Shown one piece after another: positions 8,139 through 16,282 of a stretch of 47,041 nt of DNA. The notes beneath the pieces were generated by a model that was not told where the DNA came from, did no database searches, and saw only the letters and a list, made by a program, of their open reading frames with translations. The stretch covers positions 1 to 47,041 of the forward strand of contig JAITER010000069.1 in NCBI GenBank assembly GCA_031281945.1, given 5' to 3'. Position 1 is the first letter of the stretch, and each line of letters starts with the position of its first letter. This stretch comes from Spirochaetaceae bacterium (GTDB lineage Bacteria; Spirochaetota; Spirochaetia; Treponematales; Breznakiellaceae). A program made the position numbers and the translations under genes.

Positions 8139-9106
8139 TAAACATCCTTTTTTAAGAAAGTAAAAATATATTTATGGACCCTTTTATGCGCTCCTAAATG
8201 GCTTTTAAAAACGCGCAGACCTTCATCTCCGCCGTTCCCTCCCGGGTTTATATATTTTTTATCAAAAAGACGTTCTTTCGCCATTGTATAATAAAGATAT
8301 ATATTCAAATTCGTCATTGCGGATTGCGCGTAAAAAACAAAAACATAACCGCCGTTCCTGTATTCCCATATAGCGAATCCAACTGGTTTTCCCGCATAAG
8401 ACGCCACAAGGCCGCCGAATTTTTCTTCGTTAAAAATACGCTCCATTCCGGCGAGGCCCGTTCTAATGCAACCGCAACCGGGAATGGCGCCGCACAAATC
8501 GCAATCCGTTTCAGAAAAGCCGTCTTTATGCCGGCACCACTCATTTAAGGCGTCAAAACAGGCGGAAAAAGAGGCCTTTGTTACAGGCGCGAACGAAACA
8601 AGCGGGTCGCTTTGGTATTTTTTTATGCGGCGCCTTTTGTAATAATTTACAGTCCCGTTTAAATCAACAAGGTCCTCTACGCGATATTCGTAATCGCTAT
8701 GATCTTCCGAGTATTCGCATTTTATTTCATACCCGCTTACAGCTTCGTACTCCGGTTTTCTGCGATATTCAACATTCCATATTCTAAGAGTTTCCAAACC
8801 CGCCTCTTTCGCAAGACCGTATAAAACATCTATAGTCTCTTTAAGCAAACAATTTTTGATGTTTTGGGAATACCGGATTTCCATATTTACAGTTTCCCAG
8901 CTAAATTCCGCATAACAAAGATAACCATTAATAATTCTGTAAAGAGCGTTTACGGCGAAAGCCCAGGTGGATGTAAGAGTCGCGGTTCTATCATATATGT
9001 GAGTATCATCTTCATATTCGCATAACAAAGAATAAGTTGAGACGTCTACGGGTGTAAAACCATTTTGTTTTAAAAAAAGATAAACTTGTTTTTGAGTTTC
9101 ATTCAT
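8138..9106 (-). CDS. DUF2156 / LPG-synthase-C-like protein, copy A (divergent)
   Basis: A 322-residue paralogue of the next gene, with the same order of motifs: RRRIKKYQSD, a Cys-rich insert (CDLCGAIPGCGC), a YAGKPVGFAIWEY core, and a C-terminal GLRVFKSHLG. It differs at the signature: the expected D-D/A-DLG is replaced by NPGGNGGDEGLR, so its active or binding site may be altered. The pair probably arose by duplication and may work as a heterodimer or have different substrates. It begins 139 bases after the cyclase stop, with a structured repeat in between. Confidence 0.75.
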   Translation of the reverse strand: MNETQKQVYLFLKQNGFTPVDVSTYSLLCEYEDDTHIYDRTATLTSTWAFAVNALYRIINGYLCYAEFSWETVNMEIRYSQNIKNCLLKETIDVLYGLAKEAGLETLRIWNVEYRRKPEYEAVSGYEIKCEYSEDHSDYEYRVEDLVDLNGTVNYYKRRRIKKYQSDPLVSFAPVTKASFSACFDALNEWCRHKDGFSETDCDLCGAIPGCGCIRTGLAGMERIFNEEKFGGLVASYAGKPVGFAIWEYRNGGYVFVFYAQSAMTNLNIYLYYTMAKERLFDKKYINPGGNGGDEGLRVFKSHLGAHKRVHKYIFTFLKKDV

Positions 9107-9133
9107 TTATATTTCCTATATATATTTAAACTT

Positions 9134-9245
9134 TGGACTTGTTCGCCAACCCGCGGTTGGTTGTCGCCCAAGTCTTGCAAAATGCTGCGCATTTTGCGTT
9201 TTTAAGCGGAAGTTGTCCGGAAACTGAGGTTTCCGGACAACTCTT
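9134..9245 (-). repeat. Structured 3'-end repeat, copy 1
   Basis: It starts directly after the cyclase stop codon. It contains a perfect 13-bp hairpin (9212-9224 with 9229-9241), a second stem around gcaaaatgc/gcattttgc, and a third around ccaacc/ggttgg. About 80 bases are nearly identical to 14408-14489, which lies in the same orientation just after another minus-strand stop codon. It separates the cyclase from the rest of its cluster, so it may lower read-through or protect the upstream mRNA end. Confidence 0.8.
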
Positions 9246-12011
9246 TTATTTTTTATCGAATAAAAACACGCTTGGAATATGCGGATTTTCCATTCTAAGT
9301 TTTGTTTCTTCCAAACATCGGCTGGCGCAGACGTCATCGGGGTCTATATGCAAAACCTGCGTAAATCTTTCGGCGGCTTTTTCGTATTTTTTTGTATGAA
9401 AATTACGCACGCCCGATTCAAACAGTTGCTTTGTGGAGACTCGCTTTTCTTTAACATCAGGCGGCAACGCGGAAAGTATGTCAAAAACGCCTACGGCTTC
9501 GTTTAATCCGGCGGCCTGTATCATGCCAATAAAGCGGTAATCGAAGTTGCGCACATCCTGGTGTATTTCGTTCATTGTTCCGCTACTGATAAGCATTCCC
9601 GCGCCAACCTGTTTTGTAAGCGATTCCAGACGCGAAGCCATGTTTACATTTTTGGAAATTACGGTGCCGGAAAACCGCTCTTTTTCGCCAACTATGCCCA
9701 TCATTACAGAACCCGTATTTACGCCGACTCCTATACCTATGTTGTCTACGCCGACTTTTACGCTTAACTTGCCGTCCAGAACCAGAGCGTCATAAATTTC
9801 TATTCCGGCCAAAACCGCGTCGTGCGCGCGCAAAAACAGGGCCATAGCCGCATCGCCCAAAAATTTATCCACAAACCCGTTATGTTTCCTGATTATGGGG
9901 CCTGAGACGCCTAGCACTTTGTTTATAAACATAAAGTTTTCTTCCACCGTCATTATTTCGGAATTGATTGAAAAAGCGCGTATATCAAAAAACAGTATGC
10001 TCATTATTCGCTGGACGTTGTCGCCAAGAGACATTTTTGTAATATCGGTTACGCCTAAATACTCCATAAATTGAATCGGGACAAAGCGCATTGTAGATTC
10101 GTTCATTTTTTGAATATGCCGTATTTGCGTCTCCAGACGGCTCACCAAACCGTTAAGCCCATTGCTCACCACACCCAATTCATCACGCGAAGAATACGAC
10201 ACTCTAGCGGAATAATCTCCGTCAGCCGCGCATTTAAGAACACGCGAGAAAAAAGAAAGCTGCTTTACAATCATGAACGCGGTAATGGCGATGACAATTA
10301 AAATGACAACGCATATCACAGCGGCGAAAAGCGCGGCGCTGCGGCTTTGTTTAGCGTTGGCTATTTGGTAACTGTTCATATTCAATCCCAGTTCAAACAT
10401 ACCCACAACTTCGCCGGCGGCGTTAAAAATAGGAACCTCGGATGCGGCGAATTTTCCATCCGGCAGTTCGCCTACAGCGAAGTAATTTTTTTCGCTTATA
10501 AAAGCGTTATATTCTTCGCTTCCGTATTCAAGAGCGTAAGTACGATGCATAATGCCGCTTTCGTCGTTGGAAATAACCAGCGTATAATTAAATTCTTCGC
10601 CCATAAAAATCGCGGCGTAAAAATTTTTATTCCATTCATCTTTATTGTTATTAACAACAGCCTTAATTTGTCTACGCAAATTCAAATATTCTTCTGTTTC
10701 AAAATCTTTAGTCCCTTTTATAGCTTCTATATCGCTAGGATTTATAAGAGCCACCACAGTAGCGGTGAACAAATTCATTTTTTGAATCACTTCGGAGTCC
10801 AGGCGCGAGTTCATGCTATTAAAAGTTGTGGAATAAAACAAAAAAAACGCTACGCTTATCAGCGGAATGATAAGAATAGATTGCTTTATAAAAATAGAAA
10901 CAAATTTATGGTATACATATACATATAAAATATATATACTTATAGCAATCATCAACAACATCAAAACAAACGAGCACTGAACTATGGCGATTAACACCGC
11001 TTCTTTTTTCGGAAGAAGCGCCCCGTCGTTATACGTTATAAATTCAGACCCATCGTAATACCAAACCACATCTCCAAAAAAGCCTCCAAAACGCCCCCGC
11101 GCACCGTTAAAACTGGGAGTAGAAAAAGAATGGCCGCCTTCCACGGAAGCCGCCAAAGAATCAAAAAAGCTCCTGGGAAGCAAAGGAACCGCGCCGCCGT
11201 CCTCTATTCTACAAACAATCGAATTGTGTACATCCATAAAGATAACGCCGGAATTTTCATCGTATGTTATAAACCAGGGGATTACGCCTCCCTCGTCAAG
11301 CGTACAATTAAAAGAAGCCCGCAAAAAAAGTTCATTATTTAAGACTTCGTATATCTCTCCTGAGCGGGTTGTATATATAAAATTATTGAAATCTTTTAGC
11401 GCAAGGCGGGCGATGGAAAAGTTGCCGGCTCCCCTTGTATAAACAGCCGTAGTTAATTTGTTATTAAAAGTATCATAAATAAAAAGATCTACGGCGCTTT
11501 CCCGCGTCCGCGAAAATGTAAGCATACCGCCGCTGTATCGCATGGAGCCGAACTGCGGGAATAAATGAGGCCGTTCAGGATCATCCTCGGCGTATTCTAT
11601 AGAATATATATCGCGTACATATTCACCTTTGTTATTATATTGCCGCACAACGTCTTTTATTGTAATATATTCGGTGTAACTACCTTCCATGGCGTATACA
11701 TAAACATTTCCGGCCTCATCCGCCGCCATATCAAAAAATCGCGTATAATCTACGCTTTTATTTATGATAATGTTGTAGCGAATACGGCCCTGTGGATTCA
11801 TGCAAGTTATGCGAAAAGCCCCGTCGTCTATAACATACAGATTCCCGTCTATGTCGTAGCGGCTTACAGACGGAGATTCAAAACGCATTTTTGTTTGAAA
11901 AATAGGACGTTTAAGCAAATTCACGTTACAAACACACACAGCCGCAAACAAAGAAACTAAAGCCAGGCATATAATAAAGGTTTTATTTTTTATTTTTCTT
12001 TCTTTTTGCAT
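9246..12011 (-). CDS. Membrane adenylate cyclase with propeller and Cache sensor, HAMP and TPR
   Basis: A 921-residue class III cyclase. Layout: helix (about 12-30), outside beta-propeller-like region (40-330), helices (338-367 and 378-396), Cache-like outside domain (397-558), helix (559-583), HAMP (584-635), cyclase domain (about 668-845), short TPR-like tail (858-905). Catalytic residues are present: metal-binding Asp676 and Asp720, adenine-specifying Lys716 and Thr783, and transition-state Asn790 and Arg794. This predicts cAMP synthesis rather than cGMP. One oddity: the usual Gly-Asp before the VN motif is Ser-Lys. It is the first gene of a four-gene minus-strand cluster. The ligand is unknown. 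No clear Shine-Dalgarno precedes the ATG. Confidence 0.9.
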   Translation of the reverse strand: MQKERKIKNKTFIICLALVSLFAAVCVCNVNLLKRPIFQTKMRFESPSVSRYDIDGNLYVIDDGAFRITCMNPQGRIRYNIIINKSVDYTRFFDMAADEAGNVYVYAMEGSYTEYITIKDVVRQYNNKGEYVRDIYSIEYAEDDPERPHLFPQFGSMRYSGGMLTFSRTRESAVDLFIYDTFNNKLTTAVYTRGAGNFSIARLALKDFNNFIYTTRSGEIYEVLNNELFLRASFNCTLDEGGVIPWFITYDENSGVIFMDVHNSIVCRIEDGGAVPLLPRSFFDSLAASVEGGHSFSTPSFNGARGRFGGFFGDVVWYYDGSEFITYNDGALLPKKEAVLIAIVQCSFVLMLLMIAISIYILYVYVYHKFVSIFIKQSILIIPLISVAFFLFYSTTFNSMNSRLDSEVIQKMNLFTATVVALINPSDIEAIKGTKDFETEEYLNLRRQIKAVVNNNKDEWNKNFYAAIFMGEEFNYTLVISNDESGIMHRTYALEYGSEEYNAFISEKNYFAVGELPDGKFAASEVPIFNAAGEVVGMFELGLNMNSYQIANAKQSRSAALFAAVICVVILIVIAITAFMIVKQLSFFSRVLKCAADGDYSARVSYSSRDELGVVSNGLNGLVSRLETQIRHIQKMNESTMRFVPIQFMEYLGVTDITKMSLGDNVQRIMSILFFDIRAFSINSEIMTVEENFMFINKVLGVSGPIIRKHNGFVDKFLGDAAMALFLRAHDAVLAGIEIYDALVLDGKLSVKVGVDNIGIGVGVNTGSVMMGIVGEKERFSGTVISKNVNMASRLESLTKQVGAGMLISSGTMNEIHQDVRNFDYRFIGMIQAAGLNEAVGVFDILSALPPDVKEKRVSTKQLFESGVRNFHTKKYEKAAERFTQVLHIDPDDVCASRCLEETKLRMENPHIPSVFLFDKK

Positions 12012-12336
12012 ATTTAGATTACATAAAAATCAGCGGGTAAAAAACTCAATTGCTTTGCAGATGAACTTTCGCAACCTAAAGAAAAATCCTGTTTTGTCAT
12101 GCAGTAAAACACCCTAAAATGAATTTTATGTTACACCACAATGATATTATTCAACAACCCCGCATGGCGTCCCGCCAAATTCATTCGCCGCCAGGCATCT
12201 CTGCTGGTTGTAAATTGCGGGCCGGCCCATAGAACCGGCGGCCGGCGGCGAATGAAAGCCGCTTCTTAAAACAGGCGGTAAAAGCCTGTTAAAAAAGCGT
12301 TATATAGCCTAAAATTGCAAACTAAGGAGATTTTTA
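12012..12336. other. Divergent intergenic region with inverted repeat
   Basis: It separates the cyclase cluster from the plus-strand symporter and should hold both promoters. Perfect 12-bp arms lie at 12181-12192 and 12244-12255, with further GC-rich pairing between them. A second small stem (aacaggc/gcctgtt) follows at about 12270-12292. The symporter has an AAGGAG site about 8 bases before its ATG. The structure could act in the 5' leader, but it matches no riboswitch I know. Confidence 0.5.
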
Positions 12337-13818
12337 ATGAATACACAGTTGGTAATTTTGGTTGTGTATGTGCTTGCGCTTTTGTCGATTTCGGCCTGGT
12401 CCACCCAGATTAGCAAGAAATCGTCCGGCAACAAAACCCTGGGCTACCTTTTAGCCGGAAGGAATATGCCCGTCATCATCATCGTAGTGATGATAGCGGG
12501 GCTTGCCATAGGCGGGGCGTCCACCGTAGGCGTAGCTGAAAGCGCGTACACAAAAGGGTTTTCCGCAGGCTGGTATAACGGGGCGTGGGGCATAGGCGCC
12601 ATTATCGCGGGCCTTATCGGGGTAAAACACTACCGGAAAATGAAAGTAAAGACGGTGCCGCAAATAATGGGCCTTATGTACGGCGAGAAAACAAGGATGC
12701 TTGCGGTTATAGCGCAAGTTCTTGTGCTTTTAACTCTGACGTCCCTGCAATATGTGGCCGGCGGGGCGATATTAAACGCCTTGCTTCCAAACATATTTAC
12801 AGAATTGTGGCATGGAATGCTGGCTTCGGCGGCAATTTTTATTATTATCACCGTAATCGGCGGCTATTGGGCCAGCGGCCTCACCAATTTATTTAACATC
12901 GTCATTATTTATGTAGGCGTAATTATAGCCGTTATACAAACGCTGGCCAAATTCGGCGGCCTTGAATCAATCTCCAAAAAACTTCCGCCGGCGGATCACT
13001 GGTTTTCATGGGCCGGCAGTGGAGCCGCCGGGCTTGGAAACGGCGTCGGTATAGTTTGGATAGTGGGGCTTATCGCGGTTATGGCCACCCAGTGCAACAG
13101 CAACCAGGCGGTTTCGCAGGTTAGTTTCGCGTCAAAAAACTCAAAATCAGCGCGCCTCGGCTTTATTTTGGGCGGTATAATAATTTTGCCAATTGGGTTT
13201 CTCTGCTCCTATTTCGGCATAGCCGCCGCCGCTGAATTCCCCAACCTAAAACCGGCTTTAGCTCTTCCCACAATAGCGGCGGGCCTTAACCCAATTATAG
13301 GCGGCGTATTTTTGGCGTCGCTTTGGGCGGCGGACATATCCACAGCGGTAGGGCTTCTTATGGGTTGTTCCACTCTAGTTATGGAAGACCTGGGCAAGAA
13401 AATTTTCAGCAAAAAACTTACGGAAGAAAAATCACTTATTTTTTCAAGAATTACAGTGCTTTTAATAAGCGTTTTAGCCTTCCTTTTAGCGCTTACCGTA
13501 AGAAACATACTCTCTGTGGTTTCCGCCGGACTTGCGATAACAACATCATTTACGCTTATTATCCTCGCGAGCATTTATCTGCCAAAAACCTGCAAAAAAG
13601 CCGCCGGATTCCCTGTAATTTTAGCATCCATCGTAGTTTGGATTTTCTGGACGGCCATTCCGTCAATAGAAGCGGTTTCTCCCGCCTTCGCAAGCTTAAG
13701 GATACGTCAGAATTTGCAACAGCTGGTATATCTTGAATGGGTCGTTTGTCTTTTAATCTTTGTATTGTGCGCCATTTTCGGAAAAGAAAAAGCCGGAACA
13801 ATTCCTAAAGAGGATTAA
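12337..13818 (+). CDS. Sodium:solute symporter (SSS family)
   Basis: A 493-residue membrane protein with about 13 helices and the SSS pattern. It has an early YLLAGRNMP motif and a glycine-rich second helix (AGLAIGGASTVGVAESAY), then a WYNGAWGIGAI segment. QCNSNQAVSQVSFASKNSK in the middle corresponds to the usual cytoplasmic loop, which more often reads N-x-x-x-QR. These carriers use the sodium gradient to import sugars, amino acids or organic acids; the substrate cannot be told from the sequence. It is a single gene with a strong AAGGAG site and its own promoter region, divergent from the cyclase. Confidence 0.9.
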   Translation: MNTQLVILVVYVLALLSISAWSTQISKKSSGNKTLGYLLAGRNMPVIIIVVMIAGLAIGGASTVGVAESAYTKGFSAGWYNGAWGIGAIIAGLIGVKHYRKMKVKTVPQIMGLMYGEKTRMLAVIAQVLVLLTLTSLQYVAGGAILNALLPNIFTELWHGMLASAAIFIIITVIGGYWASGLTNLFNIVIIYVGVIIAVIQTLAKFGGLESISKKLPPADHWFSWAGSGAAGLGNGVGIVWIVGLIAVMATQCNSNQAVSQVSFASKNSKSARLGFILGGIIILPIGFLCSYFGIAAAAEFPNLKPALALPTIAAGLNPIIGGVFLASLWAADISTAVGLLMGCSTLVMEDLGKKIFSKKLTEEKSLIFSRITVLLISVLAFLLALTVRNILSVVSAGLAITTSFTLIILASIYLPKTCKKAAGFPVILASIVVWIFWTAIPSIEAVSPAFASLRIRQNLQQLVYLEWVVCLLIFVLCAIFGKEKAGTIPKED

Positions 13819-13869
13819 GTTCGCTTTTAGCAAACTGAACCGGAAGTTAATAACAACGGCTCGCCTCCG

Positions 13870-14346
13870 TTATTCATTAACCTCCGGCCTGTTTTTAAGC
13901 CGCGCGCGGCGGCGGGGGGCTTTTTCACACCGTATTTTTGTTTTTAGCAAACTGATGGAATATGCGGCTTTTTCCGCAAGAAATCCCATAACCGCGCCTA
14001 AAACAGCTCCGGCTGAGTCCGCCGCCCAATCCAAGACGGAGGCTTCCCGCCCTGGCGTAAAAAACTGGTGGTATTCGTCCGCAATTCCGTAAAGGCAGAC
14101 GCAAAAGGCCGTAACAAAAGCGGCGCGAAACGGATTCGCCAACCAGTATTTTTGCGGCCACCACAGGCACCAGGCGGCGCAAAGACCGGCGAAGCAAACT
14201 ACATGGACAAGTTTATCCGAAACATTCATGCCGGGTATGTTGTAAAGAACCGGCTGGGAAGAAAGATATATGCTGATTAATAATATACAAGGCGCTGGTA
14301 TGCGTATAAAAACAAACAATATTTTATTTTTTAAAACGCGATTCAT
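13870..14346 (-). CDS. VanZ-like membrane protein
   Basis: A protein of 158 residues from the ATG at 14346; an alternative GTG at 14379 adds 11 residues and has no ribosome site. Several hydrophobic helices and the VanZ signatures are visible: DKLVHVVCFAGL in the first half and YGIADEYHQFFTPGREASV with the DWAADSAGAVLG helix in the second. VanZ-like proteins are linked to teicoplanin tolerance in some Gram-positives, but in most genomes their role is unknown. The C-terminal tail is strongly basic. It is convergent with the symporter. Confidence 0.85.
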   Translation of the reverse strand: MNRVLKNKILFVFIRIPAPCILLISIYLSSQPVLYNIPGMNVSDKLVHVVCFAGLCAAWCLWWPQKYWLANPFRAAFVTAFCVCLYGIADEYHQFFTPGREASVLDWAADSAGAVLGAVMGFLAEKAAYSISLLKTKIRCEKAPRRRARLKNRPEVNE

Positions 14347-14407
14347 ATCGCAACGCCGCCCCTTTTCTCTACGCCACACGCGCTAAAACTCAACGTCAGC
14401 AACTCAA

Positions 14408-14548
14408 TGGACTTATTTCGCTCGCCCCGCGGTTGGTTGTCGCCAGTCTTGCAAAATGCTACACATTTTGCGTTTTTAAGCGGAAGTTGGCTGAATCAAG
14501 ACTTGGCTTGATTCAGCTTGCGGAAACTTGAGGTTTCCGAACCACTCT
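14408..14548 (-). repeat. Structured 3'-end repeat, copy 2 (with extra hairpin)
   Basis: It lies 2 bases after the stop of the gene at 14551 in the same orientation as copy 1. It matches copy 1 over about 80 bases and again at the edge nearest the gene. An extra perfect 11-bp hairpin (14490-14500 with 14507-14517) sits where copy 1 has the left half of its own 13-bp stem. The recurring position suggests an element that functions as or targets mRNA 3' ends. Confidence 0.78.
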
Positions 14549-14550
14549 AA

Positions 14551-16071
14551 TCAAGGCGCCGGCGCCTGTGTTCCTGCGCCGGACTCTGTTGCGCCGTCCG
14601 GTTTTAGGGTTAAGGGCGACTCGTGATATTCCTGTAATCCTTGCGTCCCCAATCGAACCCTAAAAAGCTTTACCGCATTTTCTCCCTCGTCACGTTCAAC
14701 TCTGTAAGTTTCCCGCATTCCGCTTCCAGAACGCGGCGCCATTTCTAAAAATTCACCGCCGTCCAGGGCGAAAAATGAATACACGCCGCTTGTTTGCGCC
14801 ACGCCGCCTTGCCGCACTTCGTAAGAACCGTCCTTAAAAAAACTTAATTTTCCAAAAGAAGTTGAATATGTTACATTTATGAATGCGGTTACTTGGCGAG
14901 GCTTCCATTTACGGCTTTCAGCGATTACTTTTCTGTATGAACCGTCCCACGGCGCGTTCACTTGTATCTTCATTCGTACATCTTCAAAAACTCGCACAAT
15001 AATACTGTCTGTAGATTCAAGTTCCAAATTCAATATGCGGTTCATTGTTGGAACGGATATATTTTGACTTGATACATATATGCCAAACCTCGTAGGGCTG
15101 GAATTACGCCATGTATACACTTGTTGTATGTTTTCTCCAAAAAAAATAATTTCTCTGTTTTCTATATCAAAATAAATATATTGGCCTGTATCTATTGTGC
15201 CGCCATCGCTTACATGATACCAAAGCCCGCTCAAAAACTGTTCAAACTGGGCGGCGCTGCCGTTCAATATGTCGCGGAATGTGCGCGTTCCAATTTGCGC
15301 TCCCGGCAAACGCGAACTGTTTTTTTCTTCGTAAACGCCCCGCTCGCCGTTATATTCCCATATAGTTTCTATTTGATCCAAAGCGTTGGCTGATTCTTCA
15401 TCATGCTTCCTTACCTGTATCGCATAACTCTGGGCGCCTGTAACCCCCTGCCCGTAAGCGATGGGCCGCAACGTTTCTTTGATTGATATGTCGCCGTCAA
15501 CAACAATTTCGGCGATTTTGTTTATTTTCCCATCAACAATCCATTTAAAAACGGACAGCGTTTTTTCATCTTTTTCGTTCATGCCCGTTACCAGTATGCA
15601 GTCGCTGTGGTCGCCTATTAAGTCTTGCGTATACAAAGCAAGAGTTACGGGGTTTACCGCCGGCGTTAACTGGTTCAAAACACGGGTGTATTCGCCGGTT
15701 TTTTCATCATAATCAATAAAAGTGATGTATATTGGGGCGCCGGTCTTTTTTACAGAATCTGACGAAACCGAAAAATTTCTATATGCGGCGACCTGTTCTT
15801 CCGCCCCGTCAGCATCAAAATCGCCTGTAATAACAGCTATGGTAATTTCGTTATCCGCAAGAGCAATTCTTGGTTCCTCGCCGGATTTAGCCATTCGCAA
15901 CGCCTCAATATCTATGGTGGAAAAATCAAAAACGCCCTCGTTGGGATTTTTTTTATTAAAGCTAAAATTGAATTTTGGGATGACGTCTCTGGGCAAAAAC
16001 AGAATCGCCGCAATCAAAAAACCAGTAAACGCGAAAGCTGAAACAGTTAAAAAGCGGGTTGTTTTTTTCAT
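14551..16071 (-). CDS. Membrane-anchored protein of unknown function, possibly pallilysin-related
   Basis: A protein of 506 residues from the ATG at 16071; the longer frame begins with TTG and lacks support. An N-terminal anchor helix (VSAFAFTGFLIAAILFL) is followed by an outside region. An FG-GAP-like stretch occurs early (VITGDFDADGAEEQVAAY). The C-terminal third is beta-rich and ends in an Ala/Gly/Pro tail. The layout recalls Treponema proteins annotated as pallilysin-related adhesins, but I see no HExxH motif, so this link is tentative. It shares strand with the next upstream gene, about 210 bases away. Confidence 0.8.
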   Translation of the reverse strand: MKKTTRFLTVSAFAFTGFLIAAILFLPRDVIPKFNFSFNKKNPNEGVFDFSTIDIEALRMAKSGEEPRIALADNEITIAVITGDFDADGAEEQVAAYRNFSVSSDSVKKTGAPIYITFIDYDEKTGEYTRVLNQLTPAVNPVTLALYTQDLIGDHSDCILVTGMNEKDEKTLSVFKWIVDGKINKIAEIVVDGDISIKETLRPIAYGQGVTGAQSYAIQVRKHDEESANALDQIETIWEYNGERGVYEEKNSSRLPGAQIGTRTFRDILNGSAAQFEQFLSGLWYHVSDGGTIDTGQYIYFDIENREIIFFGENIQQVYTWRNSSPTRFGIYVSSQNISVPTMNRILNLELESTDSIIVRVFEDVRMKIQVNAPWDGSYRKVIAESRKWKPRQVTAFINVTYSTSFGKLSFFKDGSYEVRQGGVAQTSGVYSFFALDGGEFLEMAPRSGSGMRETYRVERDEGENAVKLFRVRLGTQGLQEYHESPLTLKPDGATESGAGTQAPAP

Positions 16072-16282
16072 ATTTAAATAATTATAGACGACTCTTAAAA
16101 ACGCAGACCGGCGATATAATCTGTCAAAACCAACCGTGTTTTGGAACAGGCTCAATTAACTCAAAGCGTGTTTTTAAGCCCGACTGCGAAGGACGAAAAA
16201 CTACTAAAACTCCAATTCCGCAAAAACTCAAACGGTTATTTGCGGCGTCTTCCGGTAAACATTTTTGAAGCACAAATGAGTT

